Notes: generated by a model from the sequence alone, not told the origin. 64,000 nucleotides of DNA from Motiliproteus sp041586735 (GCA_041586735.1 JBFGZQ010000001.1:1-64000); one strand, 5' to 3'. Counted from the stretch's first letter, positions 35,625 to 44,113 are shown. Made by a program: numbers and translations.

Positions 35625-37196
35625 TTAGCTCGGCTTGAGGTTGTAGCGTTGTAGCAGGCGGTAGAAATTACTGCGGTGGATGCCCAGCTGGCGCGCAGCG
35701 GCGGCCTGGTTGCCCTGGTGCTGTTGCAGTGTGGCGGTAATCAGTTGCTGCTGGAATAGCTCGGTTGCCTGCTTGAGGCTGGTAGCGCTGAGTTGGCTCG
35801 CGCTTATCCCTGATAAGCTGGGGGCTGGGCTGTCGAGTGCGAGTACATCCCAGTCACTGGCGTCTAGCCCAAGATGAATCGCGCTGATAATAATAGTACG
35901 GCTGTTGCGCCCTTGGCTGGTGATCGCTTTGAGGGCTGCGCGATTGAGCAGGTGGCCCAACTCGCGGACATTGCCGGGCCAGGGGTAGCGGATCAGTACT
36001 TGGTTGGCGTCTTCACTCAGCCGCAGTCCCTGCGCGCCTAGTCGGCGCTGGTTGGATTCGAGCAGATAGGCGGCCAGCAGTAAGATGTCCTGCTGGCGTT
36101 CTCGTAGCGGCGGCACCAGCAGTGGATAAACGCTCAGGCGATGGTAGAGATCGGCGCGGAAGCGTCCCGCACTGACCTCTTGCTGCAGATTGCGATTGGT
36201 GGCGGCGACGATACGAACATTTACCCGCAGCGGTTGGTCCCGGCCGACCCGCTGCACCTCACCGCTCTGCAATACGCGTAATAGCTTGGCCTGAATGCTC
36301 AGCGGTAGCTCGCCGATCTCATCCAGAAACAGGGTGCCGCCGTCGGCAATCTCAAATTTTCCCGCGCGGTCGGTGCTAGCGCCGGAAAAAGCACCCTTGA
36401 TATGCCCGAACAGTTCGCTTTCGGCCAAGCTTTCCGGCAGTGCGGCGCAGTTTATCTGTACCAGTGGGCCTTGAGCGCGTTGCGATTGATAATGAATCTG
36501 GCGGGCCACCAGCTCTTTGCCGACCCCGGTTTCTCCCTGGACCAGAACCGACAGATGTGATTGAGCAACGATGGCAATCTCCTGCTTGAGTTTGGTCATC
36601 ACCAGGCTGCTGCTGATCATCTCAGATTCTGAATCTTTTTCGTCCATCAGCGTGCGTGCCACCAGATGCTGGCGTTCGGCCTTGGCGGTCAGCGCATCCA
36701 TGCGATCGGCAGCCTTAACGGTGGCTTCGGTGAGGCTGATAAAGGTACGCAGCTCGATCGGATTGATGGCGTCGAAAGAGCCCGGGTCTATGGCATCTAG
36801 GGTCAGGATGCCCCAGGGCGAATCGTCGATATACAACGATGCGCCCATGCAATCGTGGACATGGAGCTGCAGATTCTGGTCGGCAACCAGGCCGTCATAA
36901 GGGTCGGGTAGTGGGGTGTCGGTGGAAAAGCGCAGGGGTGTACGGGCGCGTAGCAGCTTGGCCAGTCGTGGGTGTTCGGCAACCTCAAAGCGCCGCCCGA
37001 GGGTGTCTTGGGTCAAGCCTTCGATGGCCAGAGGTCGTAGCTGTTCACCCTCGAGTTTGAGCAGCGCTGCGGCATCACAAGGAAATAGCTGCAGTAGCGC
37101 TTCGAGCAGGTTGCGATAGCGCTGCGCTGCGGGCAGGTCGCGCGACAGGTCGGCGACGATCGAGGTCAGGGTGTCGAAGAAGCTTGATGTTGTCAT
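35625..37196 (-). CDS. norR: NO-responsive sigma-54 activator NorR
   Basis: A 523-residue enhancer-binding protein divergent from norCB. The N-terminal GAF domain (about 20-170) binds non-haem iron that senses NO in E. coli NorR. The AAA+ domain (about 190-430) has Walker A GETGVGKE, Walker B TLFLDEIGE and the sigma-54 contact loop GAFSGA, where most family members have GAFTGA. A Fis-type HTH ends the protein (AAAARQLGIHRSNFYRLL). NO release of repression should switch on the sigma-54 promoter upstream of norC. Confidence 0.94.
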   Translation of the reverse strand: MTTSSFFDTLTSIVADLSRDLPAAQRYRNLLEALLQLFPCDAAALLKLEGEQLRPLAIEGLTQDTLGRRFEVAEHPRLAKLLRARTPLRFSTDTPLPDPYDGLVADQNLQLHVHDCMGASLYIDDSPWGILTLDAIDPGSFDAINPIELRTFISLTEATVKAADRMDALTAKAERQHLVARTLMDEKDSESEMISSSLVMTKLKQEIAIVAQSHLSVLVQGETGVGKELVARQIHYQSQRAQGPLVQINCAALPESLAESELFGHIKGAFSGASTDRAGKFEIADGGTLFLDEIGELPLSIQAKLLRVLQSGEVQRVGRDQPLRVNVRIVAATNRNLQQEVSAGRFRADLYHRLSVYPLLVPPLRERQQDILLLAAYLLESNQRRLGAQGLRLSEDANQVLIRYPWPGNVRELGHLLNRAALKAITSQGRNSRTIIISAIHLGLDASDWDVLALDSPAPSLSGISASQLSATSLKQATELFQQQLITATLQQHQGNQAAAARQLGIHRSNFYRLLQRYNLKPS

Positions 37197-37211
37197 GTTG
37201 ATACCAATGTT

Positions 37212-37222
37212 GTTTGACCGAC
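37212..37222. promoter_or_regulatory. Candidate NorR site 1 (GT-N7-AC)
   Basis: GTTTGACCGAC fits the GT-N7-AC core known for NorR sites and lies about 80 bp upstream of the sigma-54 promoter between norR and norC. A second match lies 26 bp further on. The pattern is short, so each single match is weak; the pair in this position is more convincing. Confidence 0.45.
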
Positions 37223-37237
37223 AGCATACAGACTGCT

Positions 37238-37248
37238 GTCATTATTAC
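37238..37248. promoter_or_regulatory. Candidate NorR site 2 (GT-N7-AC, AT-rich centre)
   Basis: GTCATTATTAC has the GT-N7-AC form with the AT-rich centre usual for NorR sites. A near match with a 6-base spacer, GTTAAATAAC, follows at 37269. Three sites upstream of a sigma-54 promoter is the known arrangement in E. coli norVW. Confidence 0.5.
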
Positions 37249-37288
37249 AACCTGATTTTTAATCTATTGTTAAATAACGAATAAATAC

Positions 37289-37304
37289 TTGGCACGGAGT
37301 TTGT
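37289..37304 (+). promoter_or_regulatory. Sigma-54 promoter of the nor operon
   Basis: TTGGCACGGAGTTTGT matches the -24/-12 consensus TGGCACG-N4-TTGCW in all but one core base (T for C at -12). It lies downstream of the NorR-site candidates and about 110 bp before norC, with transcription toward norC starting near 37316. Its presence next to a NorR gene makes it a near-certain assignment. Confidence 0.85.
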
Positions 37305-37352
37305 ATTACCTTGCGTTGAACACTGGTTTTATTCAGGCAAAGGAGCCTAGAT

Positions 37353-37424
37353 ATGCAACAATTTATTTTCCGGCATTCAAGGTCGGTTGCGGTAATTGCC
37401 GCAGGAGGGGGTCATCATGGCTGA
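37353..37424 (+). CDS. Possible 23-residue leader peptide before norC
   Basis: An ATG 6 bases after AAAGGAG opens a 23-codon frame (starting MQQFIFRHSR) whose stop overlaps the norC start by 8 bp. Its ribosome site can be held in the loop of a small stem, AGGC-AAAGGA-GCCT at 37336-37349. It lies inside the predicted norC transcript. It may tune norC translation, or be a chance frame. Confidence 0.35.
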   Translation: MQQFIFRHSRSVAVIAAGGGHHG

Positions 37425-37863
37425 TAGTTTTAATAAAAGTATGGCGCGTAATATTTATTACGGCGGCGGGGTGTTCTTCCTGCTGCTGCTAGTCGGCTTG
37501 ACCGTCGATACTATGTATCGATTGCCTGAGCGCGATCATCGGGAAAATATTACCGAGGCGGTCGCGCACGGTAAGCATCTGTGGGAAAACAACAACTGTA
37601 TCGGTTGTCACAGCTTGATGGGTGAGGGCGCTTACTTTGCTCCAGAGCTGGCCAACGTCTATGACCGTTACGGCCAGGGCAGTGAGCAGGCCTTTAAGCA
37701 GTTTATGCAGGCCTGGATGGCGATGCAGCCGCTACCGACCGAGGGTCGGCGTAAGATGCCGCAATTCAACCTCAGTGCTGAGGATGTCGATGCGCTGTCA
37801 GATTTTCTAATCTGGACCAGTCGGGTTGATGATAACGGCTGGCCGCCAAATAAGCAGGGGTAA
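37417..37863 (+). CDS. norC: Nitric oxide reductase cytochrome c subunit
   Basis: Membrane-anchored c-type cytochrome that feeds electrons to NorB. One helix at about residues 13-32, a haem c site CIGCH at 61-65 and a Met ligand candidate in KMPQF near residue 112 are visible. At 148 residues it matches NorC. The ATG at 37417 is preceded by GGAGGGGG; a start 21 bp earlier lacks this. Confidence 0.95.
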   Translation: MADSFNKSMARNIYYGGGVFFLLLLVGLTVDTMYRLPERDHRENITEAVAHGKHLWENNNCIGCHSLMGEGAYFAPELANVYDRYGQGSEQAFKQFMQAWMAMQPLPTEGRRKMPQFNLSAEDVDALSDFLIWTSRVDDNGWPPNKQG

Positions 37864-37872
37864 GGAATCATC

Positions 37873-39270
37873 ATGAAATTTCAATCACAAGCGGTGGCGA
37901 TGCCGTATTTTATCTTCGCCCTGGTTCTGTTTGTTGGACAGATCCTGTTTGGCCTGGTGATGGGCCTGCAATATATCGTTGGGGATTTTCTGTTTCCCTA
38001 TATTCCCTTTAACGTGGCACGCATGGTGCATACTAACCTGCTGATCGTCTGGCTGTTGTTTGGCTTTATGGGTGCGACCTATTACCTCGTGCCCGAGGAG
38101 AGCGACACCGAGCTGCACAGTCCGCTGTTGGCTAAAGTGCTGTTCTGGGTGTTTGCTGGCGCGGGTGTCGCGACTATCCTGGGATATCTGCTGGTACCTT
38201 ATGCGCGGCTGGCGGAGCTTACCTACAACCATCTGTTGCCGACCATGGGGCGCGAGTTCCTGGAGCAGCCGACGATTACCAAGCTGGGTATCGTGGTCGT
38301 GGTGTTGGGCTTTATCTTCAACGTCGGTATGACGATCCTCAAGGGCCGCAAGACCGTTATCAACATGGTATTGATTACCGGCCTGGTCGGTCTGGCGGTG
38401 TTCTTCCTGTTCTCGTTCTATAACCCTGACAACCTGATCCTGGATAAGTACTTCTGGTGGTTCGTGGTGCATATGTGGGTTGAAGGCGTATGGGAACTGA
38501 TCATGGGCGCGATCCTGGCCTTCACCTTGATTAAGGTGACCGGTGTTGACCGCGAGGTGATCGAGAAGTGGTTGTACGTGATTATCGCCATGGCGCTGAT
38601 CTCCGGCCTGATCGGTATGGGTCACCACTTCTTCTGGATCGGGCAGCCGGAGTATTGGTTGTGGCTGGGTTCGGTGTTCTCGGCTCTGGAGCCGATCCCG
38701 TTCTTCATGATGGTAGTCTTTGCTTTCCGCATGGTGCAGAACCGTCGTATCGAGCATGGCAATAAGATCGCCGTCACTTGGGCGCTGGGAACGGCGGTCA
38801 TGGCCTTCTTGGGTGCAGGCGTGTGGGGCTTTATCCATACCTTGGCACCGGTGAACTTCTACACCCACGGCTCGCAGATTACTGCGGCGCATGGCCATCT
38901 GGCGTTCTTCGGTGCTTATGCGATGATCGTCATGACTATCATCTCCTATGCGATGCCGATTATGCGCGGTCGTCCGCAGGGCAATCCTGTCTCGGCGCAG
39001 AAAATCGAACGCTTTGGCTTCTGGGCCATGTGTATCAGCATGTTGGGGATCACTCTGGCGCTGACCGTAGCCGGTGGCTATCAGGTGGCGTTGCAGCGTT
39101 TGCCGGATGACAGTGAAGCGCTGGGCTTTATGTCGACTCAGGCCAAGCTTTTCCCGTTCTACTGGGTGCGGCTGGGCTTTGGCTTGGCCTTCTTGGTCGG
39201 GCTGGTCGCCTATCTGTGCAGCTTCTTTGTCGGTAGTAAAGAGGTCGTTGCTGTGTCTGCCAAGGCCTAA
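37873..39270 (+). CDS. norB: Nitric oxide reductase catalytic subunit (cNOR)
   Basis: A 465-residue, 12-helix haem-copper-superfamily subunit that reduces two NO to N2O at a haem b3/FeB centre. Conserved His ligands lie in VHTNLLIVW, HMWVEGVWELIMGA (residues about 199-212, with the two functional Glu), GHHFFWIG and the C-terminal AAHGHLAFFGAY. There is no quinol-oxidising N-terminal extension, so it is the cytochrome c-dependent type, consistent with norC just before it. Confidence 0.96.
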   Translation: MKFQSQAVAMPYFIFALVLFVGQILFGLVMGLQYIVGDFLFPYIPFNVARMVHTNLLIVWLLFGFMGATYYLVPEESDTELHSPLLAKVLFWVFAGAGVATILGYLLVPYARLAELTYNHLLPTMGREFLEQPTITKLGIVVVVLGFIFNVGMTILKGRKTVINMVLITGLVGLAVFFLFSFYNPDNLILDKYFWWFVVHMWVEGVWELIMGAILAFTLIKVTGVDREVIEKWLYVIIAMALISGLIGMGHHFFWIGQPEYWLWLGSVFSALEPIPFFMMVVFAFRMVQNRRIEHGNKIAVTWALGTAVMAFLGAGVWGFIHTLAPVNFYTHGSQITAAHGHLAFFGAYAMIVMTIISYAMPIMRGRPQGNPVSAQKIERFGFWAMCISMLGITLALTVAGGYQVALQRLPDDSEALGFMSTQAKLFPFYWVRLGFGLAFLVGLVAYLCSFFVGSKEVVAVSAKA

Positions 39271-39362
39271 GCGGCGCTTGTCTGCTGCCGTGGTTTGGCT
39301 GTCGCTGTTGTGCGGCCGCCGTCACGGCAGTGGATATTGCACTGCTTATATAGGGCGCACTT

Positions 39363-39384
39363 ACCGGGGGTAAAGACTCCCGGT
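39363..39384 (+). terminator. GC-rich hairpin after norB
   Basis: An 8-bp stem (ACCGGGGG with CTCCCGGT, one G-U pair) and 6-nt loop lies 93 bp after norB. It could limit transcription between norCB and the genes beyond. A T-run (ATTTTT) appears only about 16 bases later, so its efficiency is uncertain. Confidence 0.4.
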
Positions 39385-39393
39385 TAAGTCTAA

Positions 39394-39633
39394 GCGCTAC
39401 ATTTTTCAGCGTATAAGGAACATCTGTCTAACCTGACCCAGGATGATTCCGATGCGATCCAGGTGTTATTGGTGACGGTGGATCCTGATTATGACACTTC
39501 GGTACATCTCAAGAACTATCTAGAATATGTTGATCCGCGCTATATGGGGATCTCCGATCAGCGCCAGCGGCTCGACCGCGAGCTGAGCATCGATTACAAG
39601 AAATTCAAGATTCAGAAGACGCACATTCTATAG
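39394..39633 (+). pseudogene. Remnant of a Sco1/SenC copper-assembly protein
   Basis: The frame open from 39394 to the stop at 39631 encodes the middle of a Sco1-like thioredoxin fold: VLLVTVDPDYDT, then LKNYLEYVDPRYMGIS, matching the family pattern VSVDPxxDTxxxLxxYxxxFDPRFxGLTG. The N-terminal part with the copper-binding CxxxC is missing, and the frame stops before the conserved distal His. No start or ribosome site is visible. Sco proteins deliver copper to cytochrome oxidase. A PCuAC copper chaperone follows directly, a common sco neighbour, so this looks like a decayed sco-PCuAC pair. Confidence 0.75.
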
Positions 39634-39752
39634 CCATAGCGTGATGATCTAGCTGCTGGATAAGCAGGATAGAGTGCGTGCGACGTGCTTCAGCGGTACC
39701 CCGATTACGCAGATGCGGGCCGACATAGCATCACTAAAACAGGAGTAACAGC

Positions 39753-40358
39753 ATGCCAATGATCCACCCTGATGTGCTGACTCGGCTAGTCAAAACGCTG
39801 GTCGTGGCTGGGTTGCTGGGTCTGGGCGGTATCAGTGCTGCGGCAGTGGCTGCCGACGCTAGGATACGGGTTGAAGGGGCTTGGGTGAGAGCCCTGCCTG
39901 CGGTGTCGCGTGTCAGTAGCGCCTATATGACGATCCATAACCCTGGCGAGCAGGATGACCGCTTGCTAGCGGCAACAACGGCCATGGCCGGAGTGGTCGA
40001 GATTCATCTCAGCCAACAGGTTGACGGTATGGCGAGGATGCAGCGGGTTGAGTCGCTGGTGATACCGGCAGGCCAGCAACTATCGCTACGCAGCGGTGAA
40101 TACCATCTGATGTTGCAGCAACTGCACCATCATCCGAACAACGGTGACAGGGTGCTGATCACCCTGACGTTTGAGCATGCCGGCGAGCTGCAGGTTGAGG
40201 CGCAGGTTAGATCCAGTGCCCCAGAACAAACGGACACGCCGGGGATGGCTGCGATGCACCACGGCGAGATGAAACATAGCAGCGCACCTGAGCATGACCC
40301 ACATGCTGAAAAAGCAGAGGCACGCAGCCTGCCTACGTATAGCGACCAGGCGCACTGA
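39753..40358 (+). CDS. PCuAC-family periplasmic copper chaperone
   Basis: A 201-residue exported protein with a signal peptide ending near VAA-DA. The PCuAC domain (about residues 38-150) keeps the Cu(I) ligands in the order His (VEIHL), Met and Met (GMARMQRV), then HLM in YHLMLQQL. A Gly-free, His/Met-rich tail (MAAMHHGEMKH) may bind extra copper. The family passes copper to oxidase CuA or CuB sites together with Sco. GGAG precedes the ATG. It sits between norB and norD next to a sco remnant. Confidence 0.92.
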   Translation: MPMIHPDVLTRLVKTLVVAGLLGLGGISAAAVAADARIRVEGAWVRALPAVSRVSSAYMTIHNPGEQDDRLLAATTAMAGVVEIHLSQQVDGMARMQRVESLVIPAGQQLSLRSGEYHLMLQQLHHHPNNGDRVLITLTFEHAGELQVEAQVRSSAPEQTDTPGMAAMHHGEMKHSSAPEHDPHAEKAEARSLPTYSDQAH

Positions 40359-40398
40359 GTGCTGGCTGTGGTTAAGGATCATGAATGACTGTTAACCC

Positions 40399-40443
40399 TA
40401 GTTAAATAGTTAAATAGTTAAATAGTTAAGTCTAAATAGTTAA
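40399..40443. repeat. 8-bp tandem repeat (GTTAAATA), about 5 copies
   Basis: Three exact GTTAAATA units and two altered ones lie in the 112-bp gap before norD. The array is very AT-rich against its surroundings and lies upstream of the norD start, so copy changes could affect spacing of any norD promoter. Confidence 0.85.
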
Positions 40444-40470
40444 CCCGAATAAAGGTTGTGGTATCCCTAA

Positions 40471-42297
40471 ATGGAAGAATTTGTAGGCGAGGTCTGGCAT
40501 AAGCTGATCACCGGTCAAGCCCGTAGCGATTTTGGCGCTGCGCGGGTCGAGCTGGCGACTCTGCAGTCACAGCTGGCGACCTACTTCCGGGCACTGGGCG
40601 GCGAGCCGGGAAAAAGTGTCGAGGGGGCTGATGAGCGTCGCTTTGCTACCCGACGCAAGCTAGCGCAACGGGTTGCCGGTACCCATCGACGTTTTCCAGT
40701 GTGCTGGCAAGATGATCGCAGCTTGAAGCTGCCGCTGAGCCTGGCCTGTTTTGAGGATGCCGAACTCAACGAAGCGCTCTATTTCTGGCTGACCGCGCTG
40801 GCGGCGCAGCAACCCCAGGTCCGCCATTGGCTAACTGACAACCAGCAGGCCACGTTGGCACTGTTACGGCAGCGTCCCGGGCTGGTCGCAGGCTACCAAC
40901 GGCTGGCGACCGCAACGCTGGCGATGCGTCCGTTACTCAGCAGCTTAAAAGGCGCCGAACGTGAGCGGGAGGCGGTGATCCAGCAGGCGATCCGTGAACC
41001 GGGCAGTGTCGACGCGTTGCCGCGGGCCAAAGGCGATCCTTTGCCCGTGGTGTTGTGGCTCTATCCTGCACCCCTGCAGAGTTTTGCCTGCGCTCCGGAG
41101 GACAACCTGGATGATCAGGGCGAAGGCGGTACGGCCATGGAAACCCCCGAAGGGGGGCGCAAACAGGCCGAACGTACCGATGACGGTAAAGAAACTGATG
41201 GCTTGCTGGTGTTCAAGCTGGAGTCGCTGTTCAGCTGGACTGAGCAGGTGGCGCTCGATCGTCCCCAGGAGGAAGACCTGGATCAGGATCTGAATGGCGT
41301 CGCCGAAGACCTGGATGTTATCACGCTGTCGCGACAGCGACGGGCGGGTTCGGCGGGGATTAAGTTCGATATGGATCTGCCCGCGGCGCAACACGATGAT
41401 CTGCCGGTCGGGGATGGCATTCGACTGCCAGAGTGGGATTACCGCAAGCAGGTGTTGCTCGAGGATTACTGTCTGCTGCAGCCGATGCTGGCCGATGATG
41501 CACTGCCTGCACCGATTCCGGAGGCGCTGCGCACCCAGGCTCGGGTGTTGAAAAATCGTTTCAGCCTGTTGCGTCCCGAGCTGCGACTGCAGAAGCGCCA
41601 GCCGCAGGGTGATGAGATCGACCTGGATGCCTGGATGGATTTCAAGACCCTGCCGTCGAACAATCAGACCCAGCAGAATTTTTATCTGGATCGTAACCAG
41701 CCGCACCGCGATCTGGCCTGTCTGCTGTTAGCCGATCTATCGATGTCCACTGACGCCGGTATCAATGGCGATCAACGGGTGATCGATCTGATACGTGACT
41801 CGATGCTGCTGTTTGCCGAGGCGTTGTCGGCCACCCAGGATCCGTTCGCTATCTATGGTTTCTCGTCGGTGAAGAACAAGCAGGTGCGCTACCAGTTGTT
41901 GAAGAATTTTAATGAGCGTTATGGCGATGAGGCTCGCGGCCGCATTCTGGCGGTTAAACCGGGCTTTTATACCCGGATGGGGGCCGCGATTCGTCAGTCC
42001 AGCGCCATTTTAACCTCGCAGAAGGCGCAGCAGCGCCTGCTGCTGATTCTGTCTGATGGCAAACCCAACGATATCGATCGTTATGAAGGCCGCTATGGGG
42101 TCGAAGACACCCGTAGAGCCGTATTAGAGGCTAAGCAGGCTGGGCTGCAGCCGTTTTGCGTCACCATCGATGAGCAGGGTAATGATTACCTGCCCTATCT
42201 GTTTGGTGATCAAGGTTTCGCGGTGGTGAGTGATCTGGCGCGCTTGCCGATCCTGCTACCGCGACTCTATCTCAACCTGACGGGCACTCGCGCCTGA
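40471..42297 (+). CDS. norD: NorD, VWA-domain nitric oxide reductase activation protein
   Basis: A 608-residue cytoplasmic protein with a C-terminal von Willebrand A domain (about 410-600) whose metal site is DLSMST at about 419. NorD works with the AAA+ ATPase NorQ to insert the non-haem iron FeB into NorB. The middle is acidic and variable. It is 61 bp ahead of norQ. Confidence 0.93.
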   Translation: MEEFVGEVWHKLITGQARSDFGAARVELATLQSQLATYFRALGGEPGKSVEGADERRFATRRKLAQRVAGTHRRFPVCWQDDRSLKLPLSLACFEDAELNEALYFWLTALAAQQPQVRHWLTDNQQATLALLRQRPGLVAGYQRLATATLAMRPLLSSLKGAEREREAVIQQAIREPGSVDALPRAKGDPLPVVLWLYPAPLQSFACAPEDNLDDQGEGGTAMETPEGGRKQAERTDDGKETDGLLVFKLESLFSWTEQVALDRPQEEDLDQDLNGVAEDLDVITLSRQRRAGSAGIKFDMDLPAAQHDDLPVGDGIRLPEWDYRKQVLLEDYCLLQPMLADDALPAPIPEALRTQARVLKNRFSLLRPELRLQKRQPQGDEIDLDAWMDFKTLPSNNQTQQNFYLDRNQPHRDLACLLLADLSMSTDAGINGDQRVIDLIRDSMLLFAEALSATQDPFAIYGFSSVKNKQVRYQLLKNFNERYGDEARGRILAVKPGFYTRMGAAIRQSSAILTSQKAQQRLLLILSDGKPNDIDRYEGRYGVEDTRRAVLEAKQAGLQPFCVTIDEQGNDYLPYLFGDQGFAVVSDLARLPILLPRLYLNLTGTRA

Positions 42298-42358
42298 CTG
42301 TAGATTTTATTTTTGTCCCGGCGCTCGAACTGACCCGGCGCCCGATGAGGAATACCCG

Positions 42359-43147
42359 ATGAATAACAGCATGACCCGCGCTAACCCCTATCTGCCTCAG
42401 GGGCGGGAGGTTGAGATTTTCAAGACGGCGGCAGCCAACCAGTTGCCGGTGCTGATTAAGGGGCCAACCGGTTGCGGAAAGACCCGTTTTGTCGAGCATA
42501 TGGCCGAACAGCTGGGCCGGCCGATACATACCATCGCCTGTCACGATGATCTGACCGCCTCCGATCTGGTCGGTCGACATCTGATCGGCGCGGAGGGTAC
42601 CTATTGGCAGGACGGTCCGCTGACCCGGGCGGTGCGCGAAGGTGGTATCTGTTATCTCGACGAGGTGGTCGAGGCGCGCAAAGATACCACCGTGGTGTTG
42701 CATCCGCTGTCGGATCACCGGCGGATCTTGCCGATCGAGCGTACCGGTGAGTTGATCCAGGCGCACCCCGATTTTATGCTGGTGATCTCCTACAATCCCG
42801 GCTATCAGAATCTGATGAAAGGCTTAAAGCCCAGTACCCGACAGCGCTTCGTGGCTCTGAGCTTTGATTACCCCTCGGTGGAGCAGGAGGTGGTGATCGT
42901 CTGTCAGGAGTCAGGCTTGGATAAGCAGACCGTGCAACAACTGGTCACCCTGGGTAACGACCTGCGCCGACTCAAAGACCATGATCTGGAAGAGGCGGCC
43001 TCCACCCGGTTGTTGATCTATACGGCGATGATGATCCGTTCCGGCTTATCGGCTATCGAAGCCTGTCAGGTCTGTCTGGCGCAACCGCTAACCGATGACA
43101 GCGAGACGCTGATGGCGATCGATCGGTTGATAAAAGGGCATTTTTGA
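42359..43147 (+). CDS. norQ: NorQ, MoxR-type AAA+ ATPase
   Basis: Partner of NorD in NorB metallation. Walker A is GPTGCGKTRF at about residues 35-44, Walker B is ICYLDEV at about 98, and the sensor region SYNPGYQ is present. The length of 262 residues is typical of NorQ/CbbQ. GAGGAA lies 7 bases before the ATG. Confidence 0.95.
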   Translation: MNNSMTRANPYLPQGREVEIFKTAAANQLPVLIKGPTGCGKTRFVEHMAEQLGRPIHTIACHDDLTASDLVGRHLIGAEGTYWQDGPLTRAVREGGICYLDEVVEARKDTTVVLHPLSDHRRILPIERTGELIQAHPDFMLVISYNPGYQNLMKGLKPSTRQRFVALSFDYPSVEQEVVIVCQESGLDKQTVQQLVTLGNDLRRLKDHDLEEAASTRLLIYTAMMIRSGLSAIEACQVCLAQPLTDDSETLMAIDRLIKGHF

Positions 43148-43149
43148 TC

Positions 43150-43785
43150 GTGAGCAGAATCGAAAAGCCGGGTGCGGATGCAGTGACTGCGATGCTGGCG
43201 ACGGACAGCAAGCCGACACTCGAACCCGCATCCAGGCAGACCCCGGCAAACATCGCTGTGTGGGTGCTGATCTGGGCCGAAGTGACCGAATTTGCGCTGT
43301 TTTTTATGGCGTTTCTGGTGGTGCGCAGCCATAACCCGGAGCTGTTCGCCGAAGGCCCCACCAAGCTCAATACCTGGGCCGGGGTGATCAATACCCTGCT
43401 GCTGCTCAGTAGCAGTTACTGTGTAGCGCGGGCGATGGCAGCCATCCGTATCCGTAAGGTCAACCGCTGTCTGCGCTGGCTGGGGGCCACTATTGGCTGT
43501 GGGCTGGGTTACTGCGCCGTCAAGGTCTGGGAATATCAGTGGAACCATGCATCGGGTTTCGATTCGCGTACCGATATTTTTTACAGCCTGTATTACTACC
43601 TGACGCTTAATCATCTGCTGCATGTACTGGTGGGGATGTGTGCGATCGGCTGGGCGGGGTTGCGTACTTACTGGGGCCACTTTACCCCGGATGAGCACGA
43701 AGGGCTGGAAGGCGCCGCCTGTTACTGGCATATGATCGATCTGGTATGGATCATCATCTTCCCGCTGCTGTATGTGATGCGCTGA
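43150..43785 (+). CDS. norE: NorE-like cytochrome oxidase subunit III family protein
   Basis: A 211-residue membrane protein with about five helices of the CoxIII type, without metal ligands; HMIDLVWIIIFPLLY near the C-terminus is the family ending. NorE is accessory to NO reductase and stabilises activity. The start is either this GTG or a TTG 6 bp earlier that overlaps the norQ stop. Coupling to norQ is likely in both cases. Confidence 0.88.
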   Translation: MSRIEKPGADAVTAMLATDSKPTLEPASRQTPANIAVWVLIWAEVTEFALFFMAFLVVRSHNPELFAEGPTKLNTWAGVINTLLLLSSSYCVARAMAAIRIRKVNRCLRWLGATIGCGLGYCAVKVWEYQWNHASGFDSRTDIFYSLYYYLTLNHLLHVLVGMCAIGWAGLRTYWGHFTPDEHEGLEGAACYWHMIDLVWIIIFPLLYVMR

Positions 43786-43810
43786 TGAATGCTTATAAGG
43801 CGGATTGGTG

Positions 43811-44113
43811 ATGGACGATAAAGAAAAGCTGTTGAGTGATACCCTGTTGCGGCGCGCCTGGATCGTGCTGGTGGTGTTGACGTTGGGGTCGGCCTTGATC
43901 GCCGAATCGGTCGACCCGACCGCTGGAGTGGTGATCGCTGTTTGCCTGGTGGTGGCGATCAAGGGCCAGCTAGTGATCGATCGACTGATGGGGCTGCGGC
44001 ATGCCCCACCGCTGATCCGCGGCTTGATGCTAGCCTACTTCTACGTACTCCCGGTGCTGATCGCCCTAGGGCTGATCTTTCCCGAGCAGCTTAGGCGGCT
44101 GACCACGCTCTGA
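43811..44113 (+). CDS. norF: NorF-like small membrane subunit
   Basis: A 100-residue protein with three predicted helices, corresponding to the CoxIV/NorF family. It follows norE by 25 bp and closes the norDQEF group, which supports the assignment more than sequence does. The ATG at 43811 is used; upstream in-frame TTG and GTG codons exist. Confidence 0.8.
   Translation: MDDKEKLLSDTLLRRAWIVLVVLTLGSALIAESVDPTAGVVIAVCLVVAIKGQLVIDRLMGLRHAPPLIRGLMLAYFYVLPVLIALGLIFPEQLRRLTTL

Noticed and set aside
37885..38898. A 337-codon minus-strand frame opposite norB
   Set aside because: It is antisense to a fully conserved norB; its composition (many His, Gln, Asp) is what hydrophobic codons give on the reverse strand.
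43066..43962. A 298-codon minus-strand frame across norQ, norE and norF
   Set aside because: It is antisense to three recognised genes, without start signals.
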